Positions 1-9,350 of a stretch of DNA of 40,879 nt are shown one piece after another (positions within the stretch are counted from its first letter, which is position 1; every line of letters starts with the position of its first letter). The notes beneath the pieces were generated by a model. The model ran no database searches. It was not told the origin of the DNA and saw only the letters and a program-made list of their open reading frames with translations. A program made the translations under genes and the position numbers. Source of the stretch: Lactiplantibacillus fabifermentans DSM 21115 (GTDB lineage: Bacteria > Bacillota > Bacilli > Lactobacillales > Lactobacillaceae); contig NZ_AYGX02000134.1 of assembly GCF_000498955.2 (NCBI RefSeq), positions 1-40,879 on the forward strand, in the 5' to 3' direction.

Positions 1-51
1 GGTTATGCTGAACAATTTGTCCAAAAATTCGGATTAAATTTGCAATCTACC
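1..51. mobile_element. Insertion-sequence terminus (left edge of window)
   Basis: Bases 3-51 are an exact reverse complement of 40831-40879, ending here in CTACC at base 51. An identical 49-base sequence in inverted orientation at both edges is best explained by two insertion-sequence ends. The element body lies outside the window, so no transposase is visible. An outer end reading GGTAGATTGC recalls IS30-type elements of lactobacilli, but the family call is tentative. Base 52 also matches, probably by chance. Confidence 0.7.
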
Positions 52-68
52 ATTTTAGTATGTAAAAT
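40..68 (+). promoter_or_regulatory. Hybrid promoter for the GH42 gene, -35 supplied by the IS end
   Basis: TTGCAA at 40-45 lies inside the IS terminus. It is 17 bases upstream of TAAAAT at 63-68, which lies in the native DNA. Spacing is ideal and the -10 is 31 bases ahead of the beta-galactosidase start. Outward-facing -35 boxes in IS ends that create hybrid promoters are well known; that this one is active is inference. Confidence 0.5.
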
Positions 69-99
69 AAATTTCCAATGATTAACGGAGGCACACATC

Positions 100-2127
100 A
101 TGAAGCAAACTCTTTGGGAGGCATATCCAATTTTATTTGGTGGCGATTATAATCCGGAACAATGGCCGGAAGCAACTTGGGAAACTGACATGGAAATGTT
201 AGCCCAAGCGCACGTGAATTCGGCCACCATTAACGTTTTTTCTTGGGCGTTACTGGAACCACAAGAAGGTACTTATGACTTTTCGATGCTCGATAAAATT
301 ATCAACTTGTTACAAAAACACAACTTTCAAATCGTCATGGCAACTTCGACCGCGGCTTTGCCAGCCTGGATGGTTAAACAATACCCAGATGTCACCCGGG
401 TCGACACGCATGGTATCCGCCAAGGCTTCGGCAAGCGACACAATGCTTGCCCAAACAGCCCTAACTTTCAACGCTTGGCACAAGATTTAGTTACCGCCAT
501 CGCCAAACGCTACGCCCACAATTCAAATATCGTTTGCTGGCATATTTCAAACGAGTACGGTGGCCAGTGTTACTGCGATAATTGTGCCCAAGATTTTCGT
601 AATTGGCTACAAAAGCGCTACGGAACGATTGCCGCGTTAAATCAAGCCTGGGACACGAATATTTGGAGTCATACGTTCCATAGCTTTGATGAAATCGTAC
701 CTCCTGATCAACATACCGATGAATTTGAAAATGGTGGCGCCATGCTAGGTGGCGAATCCTTAGATTACCGTCGTTTTCAATCTGATAGTCTCTTAGCGAA
801 CTTCAAGCTGGAAAAAGATATCATCCGCGCCACGGATCAAAAGACCCCGATTACGACTAACTTTATGGGCACGCAAAAAGACCTCGATTACTTCAAATGG
901 GCTAAAGAACTGGATGTCGTTTCTTGGGATAACTACCCTAGTTTTGATACTCCCGCTTCATTCACCGCCATGAATCACGACTTGATGTACGGCTTAAAAC
1001 AAGCACCGTTCATGTTGATGGAACAAACCCCGAGTCAGCAAAACTGGCAACCATACAATGCGCTCAAAGACCCCGGCGAATTCCGGATGCTGAGCTATCA
1101 AGCTATGGCACATGGGGCCAATACGGTCCAAGTCTTCCAGTTGAAGCAATCCCGTAACGGCTGTGAATCCTTACACGGTTCGATCATTTCACACGTCAAT
1201 TCGACCGAAACCCGCGTCTTTAAGGAGTCAGCCCAGATTGGCCAAGAATTAGCGGGCTTACCGGCGGACTTATTGACCAGTAAGAAACAAGCTGACGTGG
1301 CAATTATTTTTGATTGGGCCAGCTTTTGGGCGATTGACTTTGCATTAGGCCCAAGTGTGCGCCTAGATTATGTCCAACAAGTCCATGCTTACTATCAATA
1401 CTTCTATTCCAAGAACATCGCGGTAGATATGATCAGTGTTGACGACGACTTCAGCCAATATCGCTTAGTTATCGCGCCAACGTTATTCGTACTCCGTAAT
1501 GAAACCGCCACCAAGATCAATGAATATGTTCACACTGGCGGTAACTTTGTCACTAACGCCATGAGTGGCTTAGTTGATGAAGAAGATAACGTTCACCTAA
1601 ACGGCTACTTCAAGCTCCTCCAACCAGCACTCGGCTTATGGGCTGAAGAATGGGATGTCTTGCCACCAGTTAGCACGTGTGAAGTAAACTTCAATGGCCA
1701 TTTGACCACGAAAGCTAATATTGTCTGTGACTTGCTCCATTTAGACACGGCAACACCATTAGCCACTTATCAGACGGACCGCTTTTACAATGGTACGCCC
1801 GCCGTTACGGCCAATCGTTATGGGACTGGGCAAGGCTTCTTAGTCGGGACTTACTTAGACGAAGGTGGCATGCAACATTTAGGCGACCTCTTAGTCACTG
1901 CAGCTGGCTTAACGAGCGCTGATCAACCCACGGGCGTTGAATTAAGTCATCGCTATTCCGACAAATACCAGTACGACTTCTTAATCAACACTACCGCCCA
2001 AGCGCGGACCTACCGATACGAAGCTGGCGCCAAAGCGACTGATCTTTTAACAAACCATCCGGTTAAATCTGGTGAATTAACCTTAGCGCCTTATGCGGTT
2101 AAGATTATCCAACAACCAATGATTTAG
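100..2127 (+). CDS. lacA: Beta-galactosidase, glycoside hydrolase family 42
   Basis: Cytoplasmic enzyme hydrolysing terminal beta-galactosides such as lactose or plant galacto-oligosaccharides. The 675 residues match the usual GH42 length. The TIM barrel begins with GGDYNPEQWP (residues 14-23). The acid/base is Glu152 in WHISNEYGG, the nucleophile is Glu308 in MLMEQT, and Cys117, Cys157, Cys159 and Cys162 form the family's zinc cluster. The trimerisation and C-terminal beta domains follow. GGAGG precedes the ATG by a normal distance. No signal peptide is seen. The gene stands alone, with a strong terminator behind it, and the IS end lies only 48 bases upstream of the start, so its original promoter has probably been lost. 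No lactose permease is adjacent. Confidence 0.93.
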   Translation: MKQTLWEAYPILFGGDYNPEQWPEATWETDMEMLAQAHVNSATINVFSWALLEPQEGTYDFSMLDKIINLLQKHNFQIVMATSTAALPAWMVKQYPDVTRVDTHGIRQGFGKRHNACPNSPNFQRLAQDLVTAIAKRYAHNSNIVCWHISNEYGGQCYCDNCAQDFRNWLQKRYGTIAALNQAWDTNIWSHTFHSFDEIVPPDQHTDEFENGGAMLGGESLDYRRFQSDSLLANFKLEKDIIRATDQKTPITTNFMGTQKDLDYFKWAKELDVVSWDNYPSFDTPASFTAMNHDLMYGLKQAPFMLMEQTPSQQNWQPYNALKDPGEFRMLSYQAMAHGANTVQVFQLKQSRNGCESLHGSIISHVNSTETRVFKESAQIGQELAGLPADLLTSKKQADVAIIFDWASFWAIDFALGPSVRLDYVQQVHAYYQYFYSKNIAVDMISVDDDFSQYRLVIAPTLFVLRNETATKINEYVHTGGNFVTNAMSGLVDEEDNVHLNGYFKLLQPALGLWAEEWDVLPPVSTCEVNFNGHLTTKANIVCDLLHLDTATPLATYQTDRFYNGTPAVTANRYGTGQGFLVGTYLDEGGMQHLGDLLVTAAGLTSADQPTGVELSHRYSDKYQYDFLINTTAQARTYRYEAGAKATDLLTNHPVKSGELTLAPYAVKIIQQPMI

Positions 2128-2171
2128 CTTTAACTTGGCACAGTCGGCTAACAACTCAATAATTAAAAACA

Positions 2172-2219
2172 AAACTGGACTCAGCGACAACAAGCACGCT
2201 GAGTCCAGTTTCATTTTTC
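2172..2219. terminator. Bidirectional intrinsic terminator between lacA and xylB
   Basis: A perfect 15-bp stem, 2172-2186 paired with 2197-2211, has a 10-base loop. A T-rich tract follows on the plus strand and a T-tract also follows on the minus strand (complement of 2162-2174), so it can end both lacA and transcripts running out of xylB. Confidence 0.9.
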
Positions 2220-2579
2220 TATATTAATTTATAACATTCCATTATAGAAGAACATTCAATTAGAATCCATCACTTTCATAAAATGACATTATTCACCAAA
2301 CAAGTCGCAGCCAACCACAACAATCACAAGAACAAATGCAGTTGCACCATCTTTGGCCAACAAGTAATTTAGCTACCAGCTGATCATAACGGAATTCGCC
2401 TGCGATTGGCGTTAACGGGATTGGTTCGTATCCCGTTTACACTACGGACGCCTTTTGAGACCAGTTTATGGGCTCGGAAGCGAGGTTCAAGACCACTTCT
2501 CTGGCTTGGACCGGTCTCCATGGCGAATGGCGTTACGGTCAGTTGGTAGCGGCAACCACCAAACGATGTTCGCTAAGAC
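2220..2579. other. Gene-free spacer behind xylB
   Basis: No credible gene is present. 2220-2400 is AT-rich and featureless apart from a 27-codon hydrophobic open stretch on the minus strand (2289-2372) that I do not call. 2408-2573 is different: more GC-rich and rich in nested inverted repeats, and is listed separately. Confidence 0.6.
2408..2573 (-). ncRNA. Candidate structured RNA or repeat element in the xylB 3' region
   Basis: Three consecutive foldable domains follow the xylB stop. (1) 2523-2527 pairs with 2569-2573, enclosing 2531-2534/2562-2565 and TTGGT 2543-2547 / ACCAA 2558-2562. (2) GAGACC 2457-2462 pairs with GGTCTC 2513-2518, enclosing small hairpin 2473-2476/2481-2484 and an 8-bp stem 2484-2491/2505-2512 that includes one G-T pair; the two inner stems share base 2484, so one must lose a pair. 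(3) GGCGT 2408-2412 pairs with ACGCC 2448-2452, enclosing a perfect 7-bp stem 2414-2420/2431-2437. Strand is assumed from xylB read-through. It could be a 3' UTR stabiliser, a small RNA or a dispersed intergenic repeat. Confidence 0.35.
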
Positions 2580-4085
2580 CTAGTGCGTACGCCGATAATC
2601 TAACAATTCGGCGGAGAGATCTTTGGTTTGACCGTAAACTTTTTGATAAATACGATAAATATCGGCATAAGCTGTCACATTTTCGGCAATTGGTTGATAA
2701 ACCTTACCGTAATGAACAAATGTATCGGCGCAAGCTTCCATCGAATCAAACCAGCCTAAGCCAGTGGCCGCAATCATCGCAGCCCCCATCCCAGGGCCTT
2801 GTTCATTTTCCAAGCTAACAACGGGATGATTGAAAATATCAGCCTGAATTTGTAGCCACAGCGGACTCTTAGCACCGCCACCAATGGCAACAACCGTCTT
2901 AAAGTCGCTGCCATGGTCTTGATAAATTTGCATCAGGTCTTTGAATGAGAAGATAATCCCTTCCAAGACCGAGCGAACAAAGTCGTAGCGGTGGTGCGTC
3001 CCATCGACCCCAATAAAGCTCCCGCGGACGTTGGCATCCGCATACGGCGCCCGTTCACCAACAATATATGGCGTAAAGAGCAAGCCATTTGCCCCGACTG
3101 TTGATTGGCTGGCACTTTGCACCATCGCGCTAAAATCTTCATCGGCGGCAAAGGTATGCTTGAACCAGCTCAACGAGTACCCGGCTGCTAACGTCACACC
3201 CATGGAGTAGTACTTATCAGGAAAAGCATGATCTTCGAATTGTAGTACGCCATGATAGTCAACGGTTGGATCGTCTTCATACTTCAAAACGACCCCAGAT
3301 GTTCCGATACTAGCCATGACTTTGTCATTGGACAAGATACCAGCTCCAACGGCACCAGCCGCGTTATCCGCGGCCCCACCGTATATCTTGGTCGTAATTG
3401 GCAAGCCCGTTGTTTTAGCATATTTCGGCGTAATATTGCCCGCAAAATCCACTGATTTAATTAATGGTGGACAAATCCGCAGCGGAATCTCCAAGGCTTC
3501 GGCAATTTGTTGACTCCATTGGCCGGTCTTAACATCTAATAAAACCGTCCCGGTCGCGTCGGAATAATCCATCGCTAATTGCCCGGTCATCCGGTAGCGG
3601 ACATAGTCTTTTGGCAAAACAAAGGTCGCAACTTTTTGCCAAATTTCAGGTTCATTTTCTTTAACCCATAATAACTTGGTTAATGTGAAGCCTTCCAGCG
3701 GCCGATTCCCGGTAATTTGGGTGAATTCATCACCCATCGCCGCACTGATTTCAGCACATTGCGCCGTGGTCCGCGTATCATTCCATAAAATCGCTGGCCG
3801 CAGCACTTGACCCGCATCGTCTAGTAAGACTAACCCGTGCATTTGCCCCGAGTAACTGATACCTTTAATCGCAGCGGGGTCCAAGTGATCAACTCGAATC
3901 AATTGCTGAATCGCCTGCGTCGTGCCGGTAACCCAATCTTCCGGCCGTTGTTCACTGTAGCCTGGGTGTGGTTGTTGTAAGTCGTAACTGACACTCTGTT
4001 CAGCCACGACAGCACCGCTTGCATCGACGGCGAGTACTTTGACCGCACTCGTACCTAAATCAACGCCTAATACTACTGAATCCAT
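2580..4085 (-). CDS. xylB: Xylulokinase, FGGY family
   Basis: Phosphorylates D-xylulose with ATP to D-xylulose-5-phosphate, the step feeding the phosphoketolase/pentose phosphate route. The 501 residues open with [17 protein letters not shown], the FGGY phosphate loop. [13 protein letters not shown] binds substrate and the C-terminal FGGY half contains [14 protein letters not shown] start at the ATG at 4085: GAGGA at 4096-4100 is spaced normally for it but is only one base from the upstream GTG at 4094. It follows xylA after 77 bases that include a strong hairpin, so it is co-transcribed with xylA, probably at a different level. No terminator directly behind; the next is at 2172-2211. Confidence 0.95.
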   Translation of the reverse strand: MDSVVLGVDLGTSAVKVLAVDASGAVVAEQSVSYDLQQPHPGYSEQRPEDWVTGTTQAIQQLIRVDHLDPAAIKGISYSGQMHGLVLLDDAGQVLRPAILWNDTRTTAQCAEISAAMGDEFTQITGNRPLEGFTLTKLLWVKENEPEIWQKVATFVLPKDYVRYRMTGQLAMDYSDATGTVLLDVKTGQWSQQIAEALEIPLRICPPLIKSVDFAGNITPKYAKTTGLPITTKIYGGAADNAAGAVGAGILSNDKVMASIGTSGVVLKYEDDPTVDYHGVLQFEDHAFPDKYYSMGVTLAAGYSLSWFKHTFAADEDFSAMVQSASQSTVGANGLLFTPYIVGERAPYADANVRGSFIGVDGTHHRYDFVRSVLEGIIFSFKDLMQIYQDHGSDFKTVVAIGGGAKSPLWLQIQADIFNHPVVSLENEQGPGMGAAMIAATGLGWFDSMEACADTFVHYGKVYQPIAENVTAYADIYRIYQKVYGQTKDLSAELLDYRRTH

Positions 4086-4115
4086 CTTAGTCACATCCTC
4101 GTTTATGAAACCAAA

Positions 4116-4144
4116 ATGGAGGGCAGATCATTTCCGCCCTCCAT
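4116..4144 (-). promoter_or_regulatory. Intercistronic hairpin between xylA and xylB
   Basis: A perfect 9-bp GC-rich stem (4116-4124 with 4136-4144) is followed on the minus strand by a broken T-rich run. The run is poor for full termination, so this probably acts as a leaky terminator or a 3' stabiliser that makes xylA more abundant than xylB. Confidence 0.65.
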
Positions 4145-4162
4145 TCAAAGTATCGTTAATAT

Positions 4163-5515
4163 TTATTTGCTGAGCGTTTCAATAATGTAGTGGTTGATCG
4201 TGTCTTTGATTTCTTCTAAATGATCAGAAGAAGTCGCTGCAATCCAGTCTGATTGTGGCTTGTCAATCGCATACTTTTCAAGTGACTTGAAGTCCGCCTT
4301 ACCACTTTCGATGTCGGCGCCAATGCCGCTCTTGTATGAAGCATAACGGTCATTGATGATGGTTTCTAAGAAGCCATCTTCTTTCATCTTCATGGCAACC
4401 CGAAGACCAGCTGCAAAGCTGTCCATCCCAACAATATGACCGTAGAATAAGTCATTAGCTGCAAAGGAAGTCCGACGAGGTTTAGCATCAAAGTTCAAGC
4501 CACCGTGAGGGCCGATACCACCGTTTTCAACGACTTCATACATCGCTGCGGTTGTTTCGTATAAGTTTGATGGATATTCATCAATATCCCAGCCGATTAA
4601 CTTGTCACCTTGGTTAGCATCTAATGAACCAAGCATGTTAGCTTCACGAGCCACGCGAATTTCATGTTGATACGTATGACCTGCTAAGTTAGCATGGTTA
4701 CCTTCCAAGTTCAACTTGAAGTCTTTGTCCAAGCCGTATTCTTGCATAAAGGCAATCGTTGTGGCGGCATCAAAGTCATATTGATGGGTTGATGGTTCTT
4801 TTGGCTTTGGTTCAAGTAACATTTGAGCATCGAAACCAATTTCATTCGCGTAATCCTTCGCCATATGGAAGAATTTCGCGGCATGTTCTTGTTCAGCCTT
4901 CATGTTAGTGTTCCAAAGTGATTCATAACCTTCACGACCACCCCAGAAGACATAGTTTTCAGCGCCAACGCGTTTCCCAATTTCAAGACTGTGCTTTAAT
5001 TGGGCAGCGGAGTAGGCAAAGATATCCGCAGATGGTGACGTTGCGGCCCCTTCAACGAAACGAGGGTTCGTAAACATGTTTGACGTGTTCCAAAGCACTT
5101 TCATGCCAGTGGTCTTTTGGTATTCGACAATGCGATCAACAACTTTATCTAAGTTGCGATTAGTTTCCCGTAACGTGTCACCTTCAGGCGCTAAGTCGCG
5201 GTCGTGGAAGCAAAGATAGTCCACCCCTAATTTGTCATAAAATTCAAAGGCCGCATCGACTTTAGCTAAGGCCAAGTCCATTGGGTCAGAGATGTGATCG
5301 TATGGCCGTTGCGCCGTCCCATCACCGAATGGGTCGACTAACCGTTGATCAAAGGTGTGCCAGTAAGCTACCGCGAACCGGAGCCAATCGCGCATCTTCT
5401 TACCACCAATCACTTCATCAGGATTGTAATATTGAAAACCTAAACCAGATTTCTTATCTTGATGGCCGACATATTGAATCTTGTCGACGTCTTTCCAATA
5501 ACTTGTATTTGCCAT
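4163..5515 (-). CDS. xylA: Xylose isomerase
   Basis: Interconverts D-xylose and D-xylulose using divalent metal. The 450 residues are typical of class II isomerases, which carry an N-terminal extension. The catalytic His104 and Asp107 are in FHDRD. Metal ligands include Glu235 in LLEPKPKEP, Glu271 and His274 in NLEGNHANL, and Asp299 in GSLDANQGD. The ATG has a GGAGGG site just upstream. It is the first gene of xylAB, with its own promoter carrying a XylR operator and a cre box, and is separated from xylR by a terminator, so it can be induced independently of xylQ-xylR. Confidence 0.97.
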   Translation of the reverse strand: MANTSYWKDVDKIQYVGHQDKKSGLGFQYYNPDEVIGGKKMRDWLRFAVAYWHTFDQRLVDPFGDGTAQRPYDHISDPMDLALAKVDAAFEFYDKLGVDYLCFHDRDLAPEGDTLRETNRNLDKVVDRIVEYQKTTGMKVLWNTSNMFTNPRFVEGAATSPSADIFAYSAAQLKHSLEIGKRVGAENYVFWGGREGYESLWNTNMKAEQEHAAKFFHMAKDYANEIGFDAQMLLEPKPKEPSTHQYDFDAATTIAFMQEYGLDKDFKLNLEGNHANLAGHTYQHEIRVAREANMLGSLDANQGDKLIGWDIDEYPSNLYETTAAMYEVVENGGIGPHGGLNFDAKPRRTSFAANDLFYGHIVGMDSFAAGLRVAMKMKEDGFLETIINDRYASYKSGIGADIESGKADFKSLEKYAIDKPQSDWIAATSSDHLEEIKDTINHYIIETLSK

Positions 5516-5532
5516 TATTTTATCCCTCCACG

Positions 5533-5558
5533 TTAGTTTGTTCCAACAACCAACTTAC
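5533..5558 (-). promoter_or_regulatory. xylO: XylR operator at xylA
   Basis: An interrupted inverted repeat: in gene direction AGTTGGTT, 5-base spacer, then AACAAACT. This matches the known XylR operator pattern of Gram-positive bacteria (AGTTNGTTT...AACAAACT). It lies just downstream of the -10, where a bound repressor would block transcription. Its first 14 bases, GTAAGTTGGTTGTT, recur exactly at 9351-9364. Confidence 0.85.
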
Positions 5559-5565
5559 AAAATCT

Positions 5566-5593
5566 ATTATAAAACATCCGTTTATTATTGCAA
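5566..5593 (-). promoter_or_regulatory. xylA promoter
   Basis: On the minus strand TTGCAA (5588-5593) is followed after 16 bases by TATAAT (5566-5571). The -35 overlaps the cre box. Confidence 0.8.
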
Positions 5594-5602
5594 GCGCTTT
5601 CT
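5589..5602 (-). promoter_or_regulatory. cre box (CcpA site) at xylA
   Basis: AGAAAGCGCTTGCA on the minus strand fits the catabolite-responsive element consensus and overlaps the xylA -35, so CcpA would compete with RNA polymerase when glucose is present. Confidence 0.85.
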
Positions 5603-5658
5603 AAAAATAAATTTATAAAGTTATGCTTAATCAGCCAAAATATCCCGCAACCCAAAAA

Positions 5659-5695
5659 CGGTCGCTTAGCAACTGCATTAGTTGCTGAGCGACCG
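5659..5695 (-). terminator. Terminator behind xylR
   Basis: A 16-bp stem with one mismatch (5659-5674 with 5680-5695) is followed on the minus strand by a short T-run. It separates the xylQ-xylR transcript from xylA. Confidence 0.85.
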
Positions 5696-5708
5696 CTATT
5701 GTTTTAAA

Positions 5709-6890
5709 TTATTTAGGCGTTTCTGTAGTCTGGAACTTAAGCTCATAACCAGCTAAACCAAGTACTTGATGCGTAATCAACGAGCACCCACCTAGCAAAG
5801 TTGCGAACTTAGTTCCTTGGATCAATTCGATTGGAAAACTCGACTTAGCAATATCTTGGTAGTCACCTTGAATTTCAGCTAATAACTCTGGTAATCCTTC
5901 AATCAATGGTGAGTTTAAGTAAATGGCTTGCGGATCTAGCATCATCACGACATTGTAGATCAAACCGGCCACGACCCCACATGACTGCCGTAAGATGCGC
6001 TCGGTATCGCGGTCACCATCATTAAACATTTGAATGACTTGATCACGATCCAGCTTATCTAACTGTTTAGCCGTCTCAATCCGCGTGATAATCGCATCTT
6101 CTGAACAAAGCGATTCCACCGATTGACCGGCAGTGTTTGGACCTAGTAACGTCAACGAACGTCCAACTTCACCACCGCGACCACTTTCACCGCGCGTCAG
6201 GAGTTTATTCAAGATAATCCCCGCCCCGATTCCACGATGGATACTGAGCGTGATGAAGCTGTTGTATTGACCCCCATGACCGAAATCGCGTTCGTAAATA
6301 GCAGACAAGTTGGCTTCATTTTCAAGGATAACGGGAACTTGATACAATTGTTCAAAAATTTTAACTAAGTCAACATCATGCATATCAATCCATGGCGAAT
6401 ACGTGATTTGATTGTCCTTAATAATCCCATGAATGGAGAAGCAAATCCCGAGTAAACCTTTGACAGTCTGCGCTTTAGCTGCAATGTGAGCTAGAAATTG
6501 ATGACACTTTTCAATCATCACTTCAATCGACTGATTGACCACATCAATTCGTTGATACTCCATAATCGTTGTATCAATATAGTTGGCAGTCGCATGCAAA
6601 TGCCGGTAGCCTAAATCAAACGTTACAGTATACCCATAATTTTGATTAATCGTCACCATCGTTGGCTTGCGACCACCGACATTGGAGGCCGCCCCTTGCC
6701 CGATTTCTGTTAATAATTGTTGTTCCATTAACGTGTTATACAACGAGGAAATGGTTGATTTGTGCAGCGCTAACGCGTGCGAAATCTCAATTCGAGACGT
6801 TGCGGGATGATTAATGATTTGTTGTAAAACCAACTTTAAATTAAGATCATGTAACTGATCCCGATTAAGACTGCGCTGTACCATACTCAT
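5709..6890 (-). CDS. xylR: Xylose operon repressor, ROK family
   Basis: A 393-residue repressor of xylose genes, released by xylose. Residues 1-80 hold a winged helix-turn-helix (SRIEISHALALHKSTISSLY), GGRKPTMVTIN marks the junction, and the rest is a ROK sugar-kinase-like fold with ENEANLSAIYERDFGHGG and SIHRGIGAGIIL. It lies between xylQ and xylA, and two matching operators (5533-5558 and 9351-9376) are its likely targets. Two starts are possible: ATG at 6890 or ATG at 6884; the Shine-Dalgarno stretch AAGGTGAGG suits both. Confidence 0.93.
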   Translation of the reverse strand: MSMVQRSLNRDQLHDLNLKLVLQQIINHPATSRIEISHALALHKSTISSLYNTLMEQQLLTEIGQGAASNVGGRKPTMVTINQNYGYTVTFDLGYRHLHATANYIDTTIMEYQRIDVVNQSIEVMIEKCHQFLAHIAAKAQTVKGLLGICFSIHGIIKDNQITYSPWIDMHDVDLVKIFEQLYQVPVILENEANLSAIYERDFGHGGQYNSFITLSIHRGIGAGIILNKLLTRGESGRGGEVGRSLTLLGPNTAGQSVESLCSEDAIITRIETAKQLDKLDRDQVIQMFNDGDRDTERILRQSCGVVAGLIYNVVMMLDPQAIYLNSPLIEGLPELLAEIQGDYQDIAKSSFPIELIQGTKFATLLGGCSLITHQVLGLAGYELKFQTTETPK

Positions 6891-6931
6891 AACCTCACCT
6901 TTTACATCAAATATATACCTATGTACGGCAA

Positions 6932-6953
6932 ACGACTTGTCGTTGCAAGTCGT
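6932..6953 (-). promoter_or_regulatory. Hairpin between xylQ and xylR
   Basis: A perfect 8-bp stem (6932-6939 with 6946-6953) without a good T-run. It may be a weak terminator or processing site that lowers xylR relative to xylQ. No promoter could be recognised for xylR itself, so it is probably read from xylQ. Confidence 0.45.
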
Positions 6954-6966
6954 CTACCAAGTTATT

Positions 6967-9264
6967 TTATAAAGTAACTGTCGCATTACCAGCTACTAAT
7001 TTTGTGTCTAATACTTGATCATTTTCATGAACATAAACCGTTACATCGCCGCTAAAGCCGGTGGTCGTCACCTCAATCTTTTGACCAGCCCGTTTAGCCG
7101 TAACTGTAGCAACGTCGACTCCATGAACATCAACAACCTTGGTCGTGACTTCACCTTCAGTTAATTGATACAAATGAATATCTACGTCATGCGCGTAATC
7201 GTAATCCGCATGTTCAGCGTTTTCGTTCCGCACGATAATCGAGTTTTCACGAACTAAGACTGGCAAGCTCAATTCATCGAATTGTTGCTTGATCCATTGA
7301 CCACTGACGGGCGCATCGTAGACTTGCCCATCGAGGATGCTTGTCCACTTGCCACCTGGTAGGTAGAAGTTCGCTTGGCCACGATCATTAAAGATTGGGG
7401 CGACTAAGATTTGTGACCCAAACATGTATTGGGTCCCGTTGTCATAGACGTTTTGGTCATCACCAAATTCCATAAACATTGGCCGCATTAGCGGATTCCC
7501 ATAAGCGGCACCGTGGGCTGCTTGGGTATACAAGTATGGCATTAAGGATAACTTCAAGTCAACATAACGCTTCGTATTAGCGACGGCTTCATCATCAAAG
7601 TTCCACGGCACCCGGTAAACGTTGCTACCGTGGTAACGACTGTGTGATGACAAGAGGCCAAATTGCGTCCAACGTTTATATAAATCCGGCGTTGGCCGAT
7701 CGTCGCCATCTTCAAAACCACCAATATCATGGCTCCAGAAACCGAATCCTGATGATAAGAATGACAAGCCGCCACGTAACGTATCACGCATCGAGTTGTA
7801 GTTCGATAAGCAGTCGCCACCCCAGTGAACCGGATAGGATTGTGAACCGGCAGTTGCTGAACGGGCAAAGACCACCGCTTCATCGGCGCCACGAACTTCA
7901 GCAATCGCGTCATAAACAGCTTTATTGTATTGTAGCGTGTAGTAGTTGTGTTCTTGTTCCGGATTAGACCCATCGAAGAATTTAACGTCTTCAGTTGGAA
8001 TCCGTTCACCGAAGTCGGTCTTGAAACAATCGACCCCCATCGCTAACAAGTCTTTCAACTTAGCTTGATACCAAGCAACGGCATCTGGATTCGTAAAGTC
8101 AACGAACCCATTACCAGCTTGCCAGAGGTCCCATTGCCAAACATCGCCATTCTCGCGTTTAACGAGATACCCTTTTTGACGGGCTTCTTCAAATAATGGT
8201 GATTTTTGAGCAACATATGGGTTCAACCAGACACAAACTTTGATACCGCGGTCATGAATCTTCTTCAGTAACCCTTCCGGATCAGGGAATTGTTCTTTAT
8301 CCCAAGCTAACGTACACCATTCAAAACCTTTTTGCCAGAAGCAATCAAAATGGAAAACATCTAATGGAATATGGTGTTCTTTCATACCATCGATAAACTT
8401 CAAGACAGTGTCTTCACTGTAATCAGTCGTAAATGACGTACTGAGCCATAACCCGAAAGACCAAGCTGGTGGTAAGTTAATGCCACCCGTTAATTGCGTA
8501 TAACGGTGTAAGACTTCTTTCGGCGTTGGGCCGTAGATGACGTAATATTGTAACGATTGCCCTTCCGTACTGAATTGCACGCGATCCACATTTTCAGAAC
8601 CCACTTCAAACGAGACCCGTTGCGGTTCATCGACAAAGACCCCATAACCTTTACTGCTTAAATAAAATGGGATATTCTTATATGCTTGTTCACTACCGGT
8701 CCCACAATCTTGGTTCCAAGTATCAACAGCTTGGCCATTTTTAACAAAGTTACCAAAGCGTTCACCTAAGCCGTAGATTTTTTCATCGATATCCATCGAT
8801 AATTGTTCACGCATATAGTTTACTTTGGCGTCATGGTCCCAAATTGTCCCTTGGGCCTTAGTTTCAGACTGGGTAACGACTTCACCGTTCGCTGTAAATT
8901 GCATTGAAAAGTCCGTCCGCAATGGCAAAGTTACTTTTAAATCGCCACTTTGTAAGGAAGCCTGTTGGTCATCGACTTGCACGTCAACCGCCGGATCTAA
9001 GTTATTAATCTTAAAGGCTGGACCATGATCTTCACTCACGAAATGTTCCAGCTTGACCCCAATCACATTTTCGACTGGTGAGGTCACCGTAATCGTCGTT
9101 GCGCCTAAGTTTAATTGGTCGCCACGCGTTAATACTCGTTTGTATGGGGCAAACGCGGTTAACGTTTTACCATCTTGATGAGCATCAAACGTTTCCATTG
9201 GTGAATCAATATCATACTGTTCCCGATTGAGCCAATAACCATCTGTAAATTTCACTAATCGCAC
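6967..9264 (-). CDS. xylQ: Alpha-xylosidase, glycoside hydrolase family 31
   Basis: Cleaves alpha-xylosides such as isoprimeverose (xylosyl-alpha-1,6-glucose, from plant xyloglucan) into xylose and glucose inside the cell. The 765 residues hold the GH31 N-terminal beta-sandwich, the barrel with nucleophile Asp417 in CFKTDFGERIP, acid/base Asp484 in HWGGDCLSNY, and HDIGGFEDG. These residues align with those of E. coli YicI, an alpha-xylosidase. No signal peptide is visible. It leads the xylQ-xylR transcript under a XylR operator and cre box. In L. pentosus the transporter gene xylP precedes xylQ; here it is absent and a divergent EIIC gene sits there. Confidence 0.92.
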   Translation of the reverse strand: MRLVKFTDGYWLNREQYDIDSPMETFDAHQDGKTLTAFAPYKRVLTRGDQLNLGATTITVTSPVENVIGVKLEHFVSEDHGPAFKINNLDPAVDVQVDDQQASLQSGDLKVTLPLRTDFSMQFTANGEVVTQSETKAQGTIWDHDAKVNYMREQLSMDIDEKIYGLGERFGNFVKNGQAVDTWNQDCGTGSEQAYKNIPFYLSSKGYGVFVDEPQRVSFEVGSENVDRVQFSTEGQSLQYYVIYGPTPKEVLHRYTQLTGGINLPPAWSFGLWLSTSFTTDYSEDTVLKFIDGMKEHHIPLDVFHFDCFWQKGFEWCTLAWDKEQFPDPEGLLKKIHDRGIKVCVWLNPYVAQKSPLFEEARQKGYLVKRENGDVWQWDLWQAGNGFVDFTNPDAVAWYQAKLKDLLAMGVDCFKTDFGERIPTEDVKFFDGSNPEQEHNYYTLQYNKAVYDAIAEVRGADEAVVFARSATAGSQSYPVHWGGDCLSNYNSMRDTLRGGLSFLSSGFGFWSHDIGGFEDGDDRPTPDLYKRWTQFGLLSSHSRYHGSNVYRVPWNFDDEAVANTKRYVDLKLSLMPYLYTQAAHGAAYGNPLMRPMFMEFGDDQNVYDNGTQYMFGSQILVAPIFNDRGQANFYLPGGKWTSILDGQVYDAPVSGQWIKQQFDELSLPVLVRENSIIVRNENAEHADYDYAHDVDIHLYQLTEGEVTTKVVDVHGVDVATVTAKRAGQKIEVTTTGFSGDVTVYVHENDQVLDTKLVAGNATVTL

Positions 9265-9350
9265 CTTCTTGTCTTAATTTTAATCATTTATTTTAAATTT
9301 GCTGGCCGAAACCAGTTGATTTTTTTAGTCACGCTAACTATGATTAGTAG

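Noticed and set aside
52-54. ATT next to both IS ends as a 3-bp target duplication of one element
   Set aside because: Three AT-rich bases match easily by chance, and the DNA on the two sides does not rejoin the broken GH1 gene.
2289-2372. A 27-codon hydrophobic open stretch on the minus strand resembling a membrane-segment tail
   Set aside because: It has a stop immediately upstream, no start codon or ribosome site, and is too short to tell from chance.
2414-2437. Stem-loop with a GGTTCG-containing loop, considered as a tRNA T-arm
   Set aside because: Stem and loop lengths are wrong (7 bp, 10 bases) and there is no acceptor, D or anticodon arm around it.
2468-2818. A 116-codon plus-strand open frame across the xylB 3' end
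   Set aside because: Its codons are the complement of xylB and of the structured element; no ribosome site and no family resemblance.
7554-8009. A 151-codon minus-strand frame inside xylQ
   Set aside because: It is an out-of-frame shadow of a clear GH31 gene with low-complexity composition.
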